Source of the DNA: Myrica gale
Lineage: Eukaryota; Streptophyta; Magnoliopsida; Fagales; Myricaceae
Length of the DNA: 64,000 nt
Assembly (NCBI GenBank): GCA_963930655.1
Contig: OZ005617.1
Coordinates: 2,606,501-2,670,500, forward strand
Direction of reading: 5' to 3'
The notes below the pieces were generated by a model. It had not been told where the DNA came from. It saw only the letters and a program-made list of their open reading frames with translations, and did no database searches. Positions 50,675-62,500 of the stretch are shown in pieces; positions within the stretch are counted from its first letter, which is position 1, and the number at the start of each line of letters is the position of its first letter. Both the position numbers and the translations under genes were made by a program.

Positions 50675-50756
50675 GTGGACGTGCCGGAGTGGTTATCGGG
50701 CATGACTAGAAATCATGTGGGCTCTGCCCGCGCAGGTTCGAATCCTGCCGTCCACG
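50675..50756 (+). tRNA. tRNA-Ser (anticodon AGA)
   Basis: This is an 82-nt type II tRNA. The acceptor stem GTGGACG pairs with CGTCCAC and G is the discriminator base. The D-arm contains the A-box TGCCGGAGTGGTTA. The anticodon stem CATGA/TCATG encloses loop CTAGAAA with anticodon AGA. A long variable arm (GGGCTCTGCCC) is followed by the T-arm and B-box GGTTCGAATCC. There is no intron. A TTTT pol III terminator follows at about 50769. It reads UCU (and UCC by inosine) serine codons and appears functional. Confidence 0.95.
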
Positions 50757-50999
50757 CTCAATAATAGTTTTGCATTTTATTAGTCATGCATGGTAGTTTC
50801 TTTTCCACTAATCATATATATATATATATAGTCCCTCAATTATCACCAAATTATCATTCACCAAACATAATTACAAATTTCATCACATTTAGTCTCGAAA
50901 CTATTAAAATATATAAATATTCGTATTTCAATTGTAAGATTTTATTAGAAACCGAATATTTATTATTTATGCAATTTTTGGTAATTTGAGTGCAAAATG

Positions 51000-53170
51000 C
51001 TATGAAATTCGCATTTCAAACAGTAAACGAGATTTGAATGATAATTCAGGGATTAAATTGAAGAATCTCTCTATAAATAATTTTTTAAAAGGATTTAAAG
51101 AGGATAGATGATTTTTGTATGATGCATATTTCCTGATCTAGTCATTGCAAGCGTTCTATAACAACCAAGAACAAGTTGACTACATAATATTCAAGCTTAA
51201 AGAATCAATCATCGCAACTGAACGAGACTTATGTTTGAGTGTTATAATTTTGATGTATTGGAGTTGGTGAAAAAGTAAAGATAGAGATGATTTGAATTAA
51301 CGTTTTATATTTATTTGTAGTGAAAATGAATTATTTGACATAGAGAGAAAACATTTTGGACATGTTCGACTAATTTATTTTTCTATGATTCTTTAGAATT
51401 CTAAAATTCTACAACCGAATATGCTTTTTAACATCACTTAAAAACATTTTCTACACGCAAACTAATAAAATTTAACATCACCTACAACTTCTCAAGCAAT
51501 TCAAATTCTCAAAATTTTAACTAATCGGACGTCCTCTTTGTATTTAGTCTATGAGGGCCACAATTTTGGGTATAAGTTGGACAATAATAGCTAGATAGCC
51601 GAAGAGAAAGGGAAAAGGTGGGTATAAGTAGGGACAGGGGTGATCCACTGAGCAACCAATCAGAAAAAGAGCCGGGCAAAAGCTTCCACAGCCTTACTTC
51701 GACTGAGACACACAGTCACCTGCCTGTCTGCCTGCATATTTATACTCATTACAGATTTGTACTCAACTGTGGTGGTGTTCTGCCCTGCTGCTTGCTGGCT
51801 CCTGCTGGTGTACTACTCGCTGGCTCAGCAGCCACCCACAGATATGTATACCAGTCATCACCACACGCAGCTCCAGCGTCGTTACAAAAAAGAAGGTTAT
51901 ATATATGCTACTAATTGCTTTCGCTATGGCTTCCTTTTCATCTACCTTTCCCACGTTTTCCAAAGCACTGCCCAAACTGGTCGCCTGACTCCCATAAACG
52001 GAAAGCCAGAGATGCCTACCTTGTGTTTCAGCAGATAAAAGATGTAAACTAAACTCTAGAACAGAAAAACAGCCGTGTAGTAGCTTTAGAGAAAGAAAAA
52101 AAAAGGCAATTACGATTGAGGAAGCTGACTTGCTCCTTGCTAGTTGCTAGCTAGGGTTCTCAGCTTTTGAGTTCGATGTAAAATTAGCTACTTAAATTCA
52201 GCCCTGTATAAAAATTTATTTACGTGATTCAATTTTTCTTTCCGTTGATCTTTCCCCTCTCTTTTCAAGTTTGAACTAATCAACTATTTTCACTTCGGCC
52301 ACGCATATTGATATTATTTTGTCCTGAGCTAGACCTATATCCTCTATGTATCTGAATCAGAAAATTAGAAGCTAATGAAGCTCTTTCTTTGTAGTCGCAA
52401 AACCCTAAACGGTACCAAACCCGGCAAAGAAATCAAGGAGGAAGACAGTAAAAGCCGGCCTGTATTAAAGCTTTTGATTAAACATCTTTTGGACAGCCAT
52501 TTGTACGCAGATTGATTGTCGACGCTTGATATATACATGTGATGGACAAGTGCAACCTCGAGAGTTTTTTCGATATTTGAGAACCATTTGATGCTGCATG
52601 CAATTCTCATATAGTTAGCTGCCGCTGGGTAAATGATTCATTTATCCATCAACAATCCTTATCTTTTCCAGTAAAACCCGTTTCTGTTTCGCAGCAATAT
52701 TGCTGAATGTGAATGTTTTTCTACTTTGGGTCCTTTATATTGGTAGAACTATGCATTCATTCAGAAACAGAAAAGAAATAACAGGTAGCCAGTAACTCTT
52801 TCACATCTTTGTTTTGAGAGATATTTCGCAGTACAAGATACTAGGTTAGCTAGGTCTCAACAGGAAGTCTGCAACATCAACGCTGTAACAGGCCTAATGA
52901 CCCAATTAAGCTTTTACCCCTTACAAAACTGAATTGAACAAGATCTCCTAACCACCCAAAAAGGGGCACCAAATTTCAATCTCAGAAAATTAGAAATAAT
53001 GGTAATAACGAACAAATCGACAGTAACTGACAAATCAGAGAGAGGCCTGGAGAGAGTGTTTACAAGAATCAGAACTGCATTGGTTCAACAACAGAGGAGA
53101 AACCAAAAGGCTGAGTTTCTGGTCTTTTTCACACTGATATATGCAAACAACCAAAGACAAAAATAGACCC
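51000..53170. other. Intergenic between the tRNA gene and SPL/NZZ
   Basis: No gene is supported. 51235-51520 resembles 41320-41600 in wording and may be a MITE relic. The open frames at 51618-52038 overlap in two frames and have no domain. The part adjoining 53182 should be the 3' flank of the minus-strand SPL gene. Confidence 0.35.
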
Positions 53171-53181
53171 TCCTTTGGGTT

Positions 53182-54799
53182 CTAATACGAAAGCTTGAGA
53201 GACAAATCAACTGAATTAGAAGTGGAACTATAAGCAGCAGATGTAAGAAAAGAAGCTTCACCACCCACAGCAACTGAAGCTTTTGTAGGCAATTCAACTC
53301 CCTTGGAAGAAGTGCCTCTCCCAGTTTTCCCTGGGAAAAACTCATATTCCATCAAAACGCTTCCACCCTTTTCATTTCCCTGCCTGTGGATTGCCATAAC
53401 CTCTACACCCTACATACCACATGAAAACAACCAGACAAACCTCAGAGAGCGACAAATATCATGTAGGAAAAATAACCTAAGTTCCACAATATAATTAAGC
53501 TAAGAATAATGCTTCAACCTATATACCCACCATAGTATTATAACACCCAACCAAGATTGAGGAAAAGAACCAACATGGAGAAAAGTATGAAAATTTTCTA
53601 AACAATGTCTATAATATTAATGGATTCTTCAGGCAGACTCTCGTTTCTGTCTTATATAAGTTTTGGCGGTTAAATCAACCTCATCAAGAATGCGACCGGC
53701 AGTACGGCTTGGCGCTTTGGCACTAAACTTGCTGTCTTCTCCGGTGAAGTTTGGGGTGTTTTCCAGATTCGATCCAAGAAAATCAGAGCCATTGAATGGA
53801 GAAATCTCAGTATAAATGTCTCTCTCTCCATTTAAACCTAGATGACCCCTGATGAACCGCGTTTTCTGAAACCACAAACGGAAAACGGGATGTTAAAAGT
53901 ATAAAGAGGATAGTAAGGGTTGAGATATATGAGTTTAAAACTGTAAGGTTCTTCTGTTGCAGAGAGAATGTTACTGAAAGAAAGCATACGAGAAAATTAA
54001 CGAAGGAAAGGGGAATATATAAAACTGTAAAATGCCTTAACCATCCCTAAGACAGCTACTATATGCCCTGTGTAACTGTATCATATGAAAAAGTCCAGAA
54101 AGCACAGGACTCAAAAAAAATTCCCCTTCTACATTTTCTCGGGAAACAAACAAAGCACTAAAAATTATTGGGAAAGACTAAACCCAAAACCTTGAAGCAG
54201 ACATCACAATTCTGAGGTCCACAGTGCATTTTTGGCATTGAAGAGAGCTCTTTCGAAGTCTCAAACGCAGTCCCAGCCAAAGCTCTCGGATCCGGATTCC
54301 CGACCCCACCATAGGGATCCACACCAAGGTGATCCAACTTTAACAGCCGTCCCATCCCAGACCACCCACCGCAGCGCAAGCCACCAAATCCCCCCTCGTG
54401 TCCACCCTTCTGAACCATGAGACCCCCACGGCCGGTGCCAACCGGTGAAGGTGCACCGTATAGTGGTGCCCCGTACTGGACTGGAACAGACCCAACCTGG
54501 TTAGCGAAGGGTAACATTGAAGTTTGGCAGTACTGACGCTGAGGATCGAGGTAGTTGAATGGCTGGACCTGACTGGGTACTTCGTTAATTTTCTTCAAGC
54601 GTTCTTGGTCGGCCCTGAGGCGCTCAAGCTGTGCCACACCGAGCCCTCGCTGGGGTTGTTTCTTCTGGTTCGGTCCTCTGCTGGACTTTCTCCCTCGGGT
54701 TTTTCCTTCCGGCTTTGTTTCTTCATACCCGAACAGCCTTTGGGTGGTTTCTTCGTTCTTAGTTTGGCGTGAAGCCATGAGGAGAAACGGAGTAGCCAT
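53182..54799 (-). CDS. SPL: SPOROCYTELESS/NOZZLE transcriptional repressor
   Basis: A nuclear adaptor repressor required in Arabidopsis for sporocyte formation in anthers and ovules; it recruits TOPLESS through an EAR motif. I join 54799-54191, 53865-53680 and 53409-53182, all phase 0 and GT/AG, giving 340 residues (314 in Arabidopsis). The start MATPFLLMASRQ parallels the Arabidopsis start. The N-terminal basic/helix segment is RGLGVAQLERLRADQERLK. The conserved CDVCFK ends exon 1. Exon 3 carries the family motif MEYEFFPGKTGRG (EYEFFPGK at 286-293) and the terminal EAR motif DLSLKL (333-338). An upstream ATG (54850) would add 17 residues with no homology, so I chose the internal Met. The exon 2/3 boundary (DE/GVEVMAIHRQGN) fits the family. 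This is a firm call. Confidence 0.93.
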
Positions 54800-55890
54800 T
54801 GAGAATATTGGTTTCTTTCTGTTAAGATCAGGCCGTAAGAGAGCAAACAAGAGTCGCGCGGTACTCTCAGAAATTCAGAGTGGTAAAGATTGTTGAGTGG
54901 GAGGGAGAGTTTCGCTTTTGGGCTTATAAGACTGGAATAGATGGTATGGTCAGTAGGTTTGGCTTAGAGAGAGAGAGAGAGAGAAGGGTGCATGTGCAGT
55001 GAAAGAGAGAGAAGGTGTGGCAGTGAACCAAGCAGAACTACCTGTGCGAAATGCTAAAAGGGCATGGCTCGATGTCTATGTCTGTGCTACTCTGCGTTTG
55101 TGTTTTGTATTTTGTTCTCCTGTCAGTTAGCTAATTTCGTACATGTTGTCACTATTTCCACACACCCCATGTGCTAACCTCCGTTGTTCTTCGGAGAGCT
55201 CTGTGCAAAAATAGCAAACAAGCTGCCCTGGAAGAAGTGAAACGAGCGTGAACTTAGAACCTCGTCTCCTTCCAGAGAAATTTGTAGTCATTTGTACAAG
55301 AACGGATAAACCCACTCCATTTCATCGAACGCGTATTCCCTCCTCAGTACTAAAACTGGAACTCAAGCTGGAAAACATTGTGCACGCTCCTGGTATATGC
55401 GTGATGGCTTGGCTTCCATGAGATGCTGCACCCAGACACTTGTCATGGTCTGAGCCGGATGGCCGGTACGTTCCAGGCGTGGTCGGAACTTTGGGGCATT
55501 GTCCCACTGTGAGGTCCAAAATAAGCAAGCAGATTGCATTGTGGTTTGTGGCAGACTGTTGGTTTTAGCAAAATAAGTGTAAAAATCATTAGGGTTGTGT
55601 AAGTACTGCATATATATGAAAAAAGCTGGGCTTTGCTTTTAGCTATATAAGCAAGGGGTTTGGAATTTTGCACATGAATTTATGCATGCCAGCTCAAATA
55701 TTGCTTCAATGGTCACGATCCTCTGATCATGGGGATCAAGTTGAGATCAAGCACATGATCATGACCAGAGGTTAACAAGCTTTTCAAGTGGGTCTAGGGA
55801 TATATGGAACATCTATAAGCCTGTGGCCAATCATGTAGGGTGAGATTTGGTCATGAATATGTGATCTGCCTACGGTGTAGCTAGGCTTGC
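54800..55890. promoter_or_regulatory. Upstream region of SPL/NZZ with a GA tract
   Basis: This is the leader and promoter side of the minus-strand SPL gene. A (GA)n run at about 54965-54983, followed by 'gaaagagagagaagg' at about 55000, makes a CT-rich leader or promoter in the gene's sense. I see no other gene up to the SINE at 55909. Confidence 0.4.
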
Positions 55891-55908
55891 AATGATAACC
55901 TTCTTCAT

Positions 55909-56031
55909 TTTTTTTATTTTTTTTAGGCAATCCAGGCCATAGCCTGCCAAGAAGGGGGTGGGGGTATTCGATCCCCAGATCAGGACCCTCCTATACGGAG
56001 GAGGGGCCACTTGAGCCATAGCTCATTGGCA
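55909..56031 (-). mobile_element. Short tRNA-derived SINE with a perfect 14-bp TSD
   Basis: The minus strand starts TGCCAATGAGCTATGGC and contains an A-box (TGGCTCAAGTGG), then a B-box-like GGATCGAATACC. It ends in an A-rich tail (plus-strand T-rich 55909-55924). Identical 14-bp direct repeats 'ataaccttcttcat' flank it (55895-55908 and 56032-56045). The 123-bp length is typical of short plant SINEs. The perfect duplication indicates a fairly recent insertion. Confidence 0.88.
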
Positions 56032-56045
56032 ATAACCTTCTTCAT

Positions 56046-59000
56046 ATATATATATATGGAAATACCAAAAAGCAGCCGACCCCATGTGGTAGCTTCTAAT
56101 ATGAAAGTAACACGCTATTTTGAGCAACCATAGATAGGACACTTTCTTCAAAAGGGTATTGGAATTTGACTTCGATGTTCACTTAATGCATGCTACATTC
56201 AATTTACCATGATCTGCGATATCAGTTCATGGCCAAAAATGTCTTATGAGATAGAGACGTGATAAATGGGTAAAAGGAAGATATAATATCAATTGATCAC
56301 ATGGTCTGAGGTTACTTAATTAGCAAAGCATGTACGTTTTTCTATCCATATGTGTTACGAGAAGTTACATGATACAAAAAAGTTGTCCAATCTAGAATTT
56401 TCTTAGACTATAAGCAAGAATTATGTGTATGAAATACCCATATATCGGGCTGAGTTGGTCAGCTTGACATGCTCAACTTGGACCACCCAAAAAAAAGTGT
56501 GGAAGTTCACATTGAATTGTTCCTGATTAACCAACATAGGATTAGAGAAAAAGAAGGAAAAAGAGGTAATTAATGTGCCCAACAAATGAGGCAATATTTT
56601 TTGGGAAAGTTAGAAAATTCGAGCACTCATTCGAGTATACCGAGAGTTTGGATGTACTTTGTCCAACAATTTATTAAGTACAAAGCAATCATGATCCAAA
56701 CACTTGGCATTTTCTTAGGGGAAAAAAATGTGATCCAAACACGTCCGTAGCTCTTGTCACCTGAGGAATATTGTTGAACTAGCTAGGTCTATATCTACCA
56801 TATTGTCTGAGTCCCCCCATTAACTCAAATAGCCTAAGGTCAAACCACAACCTTCATTAATTAAGACAACATTTAAGATACACAACAACATGAGCTTCAC
56901 TCACCAGACCTTAAAGATTTGATTTAAATGCTCAAATCTAACCTTTACAAGCCCAATTGGTCCGCTGATTCCTCACGCGTATAGGGCTTTCAAACCGGCC
57001 ACAGTCGTATCTATAATCTAGGTTACCTCTACCCATGCAACCTATCACCGAAGCTTGCAGTTGAAGAGTGCCAAAATGCCATGTATCTTCTGCTGCGCAC
57101 ACAAAATTTGCAGGCAAATCGTGATTTCCTTGCCAAATATCTCAAGTGAAACAGGAGGCCGGAGGGCTTTGGATTAAAGGCCAAAACCTCGTGACCAACC
57201 AAAAGGCTCGTCACCAAAAGGCTCGTCAAAACACGATCCCACGTGCCCTAACGGCATGTAGGGTGTACGAACTCGCGCCGGCCTCCAAGCCACGAAATGC
57301 CAATGGCGATGATTTAAACCAATCAAGGAAACCCACGTCATCCATCCGGACTCCACTTTCCCTTTACAGGCCTTGATTTTCCCCAGACCGCGACCATGAA
57401 ACAGGAATCATGGGTCCTAAAGGCAGCAGTACCCTTCAGTATCAAAATCCTATGCAGACTTGTCCTTCTCATAAAGGATCTGTAAAGATTACAGCCATGG
57501 GTCCCACCCGTGGTGGACCCTCTCCACTACGTGCCAGATGGGGAACCAACATTGGGTTGTGAAGTACGAGAAGGCGGAGAGAGAGAGAGAGAGGTGTGTA
57601 CGGAAAATAGGCGGCTGGGGAAAGGGCCAAGGGGGAGTGGATTGGAGAGCATCTGAAGGTGGGATTCGGCGCGTATGAAGATGCTGGGTGCCGGGTGGTG
57701 GCTGGTGTTGGGTTGAGACGTGGGAAGGTAGCCTTTTGGGTTGCCGTGCTAACTATGCAATTAGAGGGTTTCTGGGTTTGGACAGACACGGTGGATTCTT
57801 GAGGTCTGGGAAGCAGATTGTGCCCTGCATGGAATGATCGGTGGGAGTCATGCATTATGAATAGCGGGTCTGTCCTGTTTAAGGATGGTACCAGAATTTC
57901 CGGAACCGGTGACCGGCATTCCGGTTTCCACCAGAATTTTTTGCACTCATATATGGTTTGTTCTCGTAGGGACCACCTCACACGTGTTGGGGTCAGCTTA
58001 TCTGCAATTGGGTTGCCCCACTTAAAAAAGCTCAATACTAATAACCATTAGCCATGGTTGCAGCAAAAGGAAAAAAAAAAACTCTGCTTGTCTTCCAAGC
58101 TCCTCCATCCATGTCTTTATCTCCCATGGTTGTCTTCTAATGTGCTTACTCATCTGCATTACAATTGTGTGGACCTCATGGGGGTTTAACTGAGTGAGCC
58201 CATATGCATTCGTTTTTATGTATCTAAAGGTTGCTATAAAGAATGTAGCAGTTGGAGTAACTGTTAGCTCTGGCTTTATGCTACTTGTGAAGGAGCTAAC
58301 TATATTTGTACAAAACGGCAAGAGATCCCCCTTCCTTACCTGTCATATTGGATTTGGACCACAGGAAAGATATCATTATATAGACAATCTGAACTGAGAT
58401 TTGCTTTCAATCTCATCACTCTGTTCCTCCCAACTCACTTTTACCATGTTGCCCTCACCTACCCTACCCAAATGGACTATCTCGTCCCCCGCAGTATTGA
58501 TGAGAGTTCCCATTTGACATGGCTTGTGGGGGCAAAACAGATGTATGCCGTAGTACATGTCTTACTGTAAGATTTTATGGAGGGACATGATGGGCAGCGC
58601 GCAGATGTTAGGGATAATCTGGACCATCTAAGGAGTACAGATCTGAGTATCAAATATCCGGTGTCTTTAGCATTTATGCACACATGGGTGCGTTTTGCAT
58701 AAAGAGGTCACCATCATCTGTTAGTTGTGCTGGTCCTGCCAAAAAGACAACACAAAACAGAGACTTCACATTAAAGCGAAATATGTCTGTGACTGTGACT
58801 GTGTCCGGGTGTACGTATCACTGTGCAACCCTGCAACCGCTGATATAATTTGAGGTTTTTTTGTGGTATTTCAAGTTTCAGCACTTGTTTTACTTTTTCT
58901 TTTAATTTGCCCTAGTTGGGCACCAAATATTAACATTCATACTTACTTCTGAACATTCATCCATCAGCTTAAAAGATCTAACAGAGCCTACCTTTACACA

Positions 59001-59540
59001 GTAATCTCGCACTAATCCTTCTCAGTGCTAATTTCTCGTTCACTCTTTTCTTCAATGCTTCCTAGGCGCACAGGCCTGCTTTATCACCTCCCTGCTGTCC
59101 AGGTATTAAGTGGTCAAGAAGTTGCCAGAGATTGTCACTCAGGCCAATCAGAAGAAAAAAAGTTCCTTTCCCAGCATTGAAGAGAACTTGCACAGAGGGC
59201 GCTAAGATATATAGAACAAAACTGGGACATGATAATCGTCAATACCCATTTAGGGCCTACCTAACTTCTTTTAGTTGTCATGAAGTTTTGTTTCCAACTT
59301 TCTCTCTCTTTAGCATTATTCCTACAGTAGGCAGAAGGGTAAAAAGAAATGCTGGGTAAAGGTGGGGAAACCACTTTGGCATGAAGTCCAATGAGCTTAT
59401 CTGGTCTTTTTTCCCATAAGATAGACAAGAGTATAATCAATAACAATTCCTTATAAATAAATATACATACATATAGGCCCTATATAGATCTTTCGGATTG
59501 ATAATCACATAAATCGTAAATGTGAAACTTGGGTTGGCCT
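56046..59540. other. Intergenic between SPL/NZZ and TRM5
   Basis: I recognise no gene in 3.5 kb. A 188-codon minus-strand open frame (57469-58035) lies in a somewhat GC-richer patch but has low-complexity Pro/Ser content, no domain and no supporting splice structure. (TA)n occurs at about 56045-56056 and (GA)n at about 57578-57594. Confidence 0.35.
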
Positions 59541-59552
59541 AACCTCAACTTT

Positions 59553-62500
59553 TTACATATCCAGTGTACTATCTGCAAAAGCTACAGTCTCAGGGAGGAT
59601 AAATGACGCACATAGCATCCACTTTCCCGGTGCAACAAGGCGTACTCTCCGCATTTCTACATTAACTGCCACCTCCGACAATGCAATTCTTATCCGCTGC
59701 ATTCAGTTATTCAAGAAAAGAATGAGGGAAGGTGTATTCCAGTCGGAAAGCCATAGATTCTGTTTAAATAGCCCAGCAAATAACACGTGCATGTTTTTTG
59801 AGATTGCAGAACAGACCTCGTGAAAGTCGAACTCTGGATCTTCAGCTTTGGAGAATCCATAGACATGGATCATCGGAGAAGTGAAATCTCCACTGTTGGG
59901 TCTACTTCTGAATATTCCCCTAAATCCATCTTTTGAGAGCAATTGAGACAGAGAGAGAGAACATGAGTCAAGATAAACTAAAGATAAAAGGAACAAATGC
60001 ATTAACTTCAGAAGCCAACAAACTTAATAGTTTATGAATCTGCTGTCATTTTAACAGGTTGCATGACTCTTGAAAAATTGTAATCTGTTGGGTCTACTAA
60101 CTATAATAAGCCAAACTGAATAAGCAAATCTTGTAATCTGATATTTCTACTCCCCAAAATAAGAAGGAATGAGAATGAAAATTGACAACAAACCTAGATA
60201 CTCCACAGCATCATTTGGCAAATTCATAACCACTTGTGTGATGCCCTTAGCTTTCTCACTTGCAAATATAGCCCGGATGAACCTCCTCCCATCCATGGTA
60301 AAGATCTAGAAAATTGGCATACATGGTTTGTCACAAGAAGCACGCAAGTCTATTTTCAAGAATACTAATCATGTGGAATGCCTGCTCAATGTATCTCTGC
60401 CTTAATGCCACATAAATGGGAGATCAATTAGGAATTCATTCTACCTTGATCCCTATTACCAACATGAGATATCAATCAAGCAACCAAGAAAGCTACCGGA
60501 ATCTCTCTAAAAAATAGAGCTTTTCTGATCCATGCTTACTAAGAGCTATGCTACCAATCTAATGAGTATTAATCCATAATCTGTGTATTTAACTTGTCAA
60601 TCTTCTGAAGGTAGTTATTCTCATCAGTTCAAGCTATCGTGATTATTTACATACCACAAACAGATCCCTTTCCCCACTCACAGCCAGAAAAGAAGATCCT
60701 GTAGTTGTCTTTGGTATTCTCATTATTCAAATAAAACAAAAGCCACTACCACAAAATACTAGTACTATAACAATGACTCAGTCACATACCTCAACTTTCT
60801 TCTCAACTCTGTTGAGCACACAATTTCTTTCTAAATATTCAACCGCATGAGGGTTTAGATCATTTGCAAAAACGCGTTTCACTATCTTTGCAGCTGATAT
60901 AGCTATTGGACCAACTCCAGAGAAGACATCACCTGTCAATTGCATAGCAAAGGCCCATACACATGTAAGCACCACCGTTTTATGGTACTAAAGAGAGAAA
61001 ACGTAGGGAGAAAAGTTCCGAACAATTAAGACGACATAATATAAAAGTTAAAAGGTTTTACCAAAACTTCAAACAAATAACGGCACACTGCAATCAATGA
61101 CCATAATGGATGCAATTAACTAGAGATTTCTTTGATTTGTTCTCTCAACCGATTGGAGAAAGCATATTACTGTTGACGCTACTTTTCACCCTCGAATTAT
61201 GAGGTCATGCACCCTAAACTACCAACTTTGAGACATTTCACCCTCGAACTACGAATTTCTGTCACATTGCACCCTAGATATATGATTTACATTAAATTGA
61301 ACCAAGAATTGGACAAAAAAAGAACCATAAACATTGTACTTGCCTTCTTAAGACTAGAAAATGATGGAAATTAAACTAGTAGACTATAAGAAATAATGTT
61401 AATTTCATCGTTTATAGTCTAAATAAGGTAGATACAACACGCATGGTTCATTTTTTGTCCAATTCTCAGTTTAATTTAACAAAAATCATATATCTAGAGT
61501 GCAATGTGACAACATTTGTAGGGTAAAACGTCTCAAAAGTGGTAATTTATGGTGCAAAGTGTGAATGGCCCTATAGTTCAGGGGTGAATGTCAATTGGTC
61601 TGAATACCATTTCCCCTTAGGGTGCTTCTCTATTTATAGATACATGTATACAAGGATAAAATCTTTAAAAATAGATCTTCTAAAATCTCTCTCAAAATAT
61701 CTCTTAAAATATCTTCGTAAAATATCTGTAACAGTGAAATGAGTATTTAACCCTAAAAATTATCTGACTTGCTCGAATCTAATGGTCACAGATTTCAAAA
61801 TAAAACAAATGATAGAACTACGTAAGCAAAATACACAAACAGATCAAAAGCAAGTTGGTCATTTTAGAACTTAGATAGTTGTGTTTACAGTCGCTCTTCA
61901 GGAATATCATTTCCAAATCAAGCAAATATGACAAGAAAGGTGGTTTATATGTTTACTTGTTGGTTAGGAATTCTAGTCATTATGAGAGTGGTAAAAACTG
62001 GAAGCTTATTGGGATGTGTCTTATGTGTTGAATTTTGAAAGAAGAAATAGTCGGACTATTGAAGGAATTTATCGATCTCATTCTCTTTCGAACTTCAGAT
62101 TGAAATTCCTTAGTAGTTGCTTTGATATACTTCCATTGTGTACTGGAACATTCCCCTCTATTTAAAAACCCGATTTGACTTATTAAAAAATAGGAGACTA
62201 AGATTGAAACATACAAACAACATCATTGCGTGTAAAGCCACTCAGAAGCCTTTGTCTTTCAGTTGCAAGCCTTGAATTCCAATACCTGCATAGAAAGAGA
62301 ACAACGCCAGAAACCAGCATGATTCAGTTGCAGCCTTAATTCCCTTATATATCCGTAGAATAAACTTGATAATTCATAGGGATTAAACTGAAAAAAAAAA
62401 CAATCAACAGGAAAACCAACTACCTTGTGGCTTCAACCTTTTATATTCTGTGTACCCAATGAATACTTTCTCAACCAGAAGAATTATACCCTAATTTAAA

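Noticed and set aside
57469..58035. 188-codon minus-strand open frame upstream of SPL
   Set aside because: No recognisable domain, Pro/Ser-rich low-complexity translation and no splice or conservation support. It could be a chance frame; transcript data would be needed.
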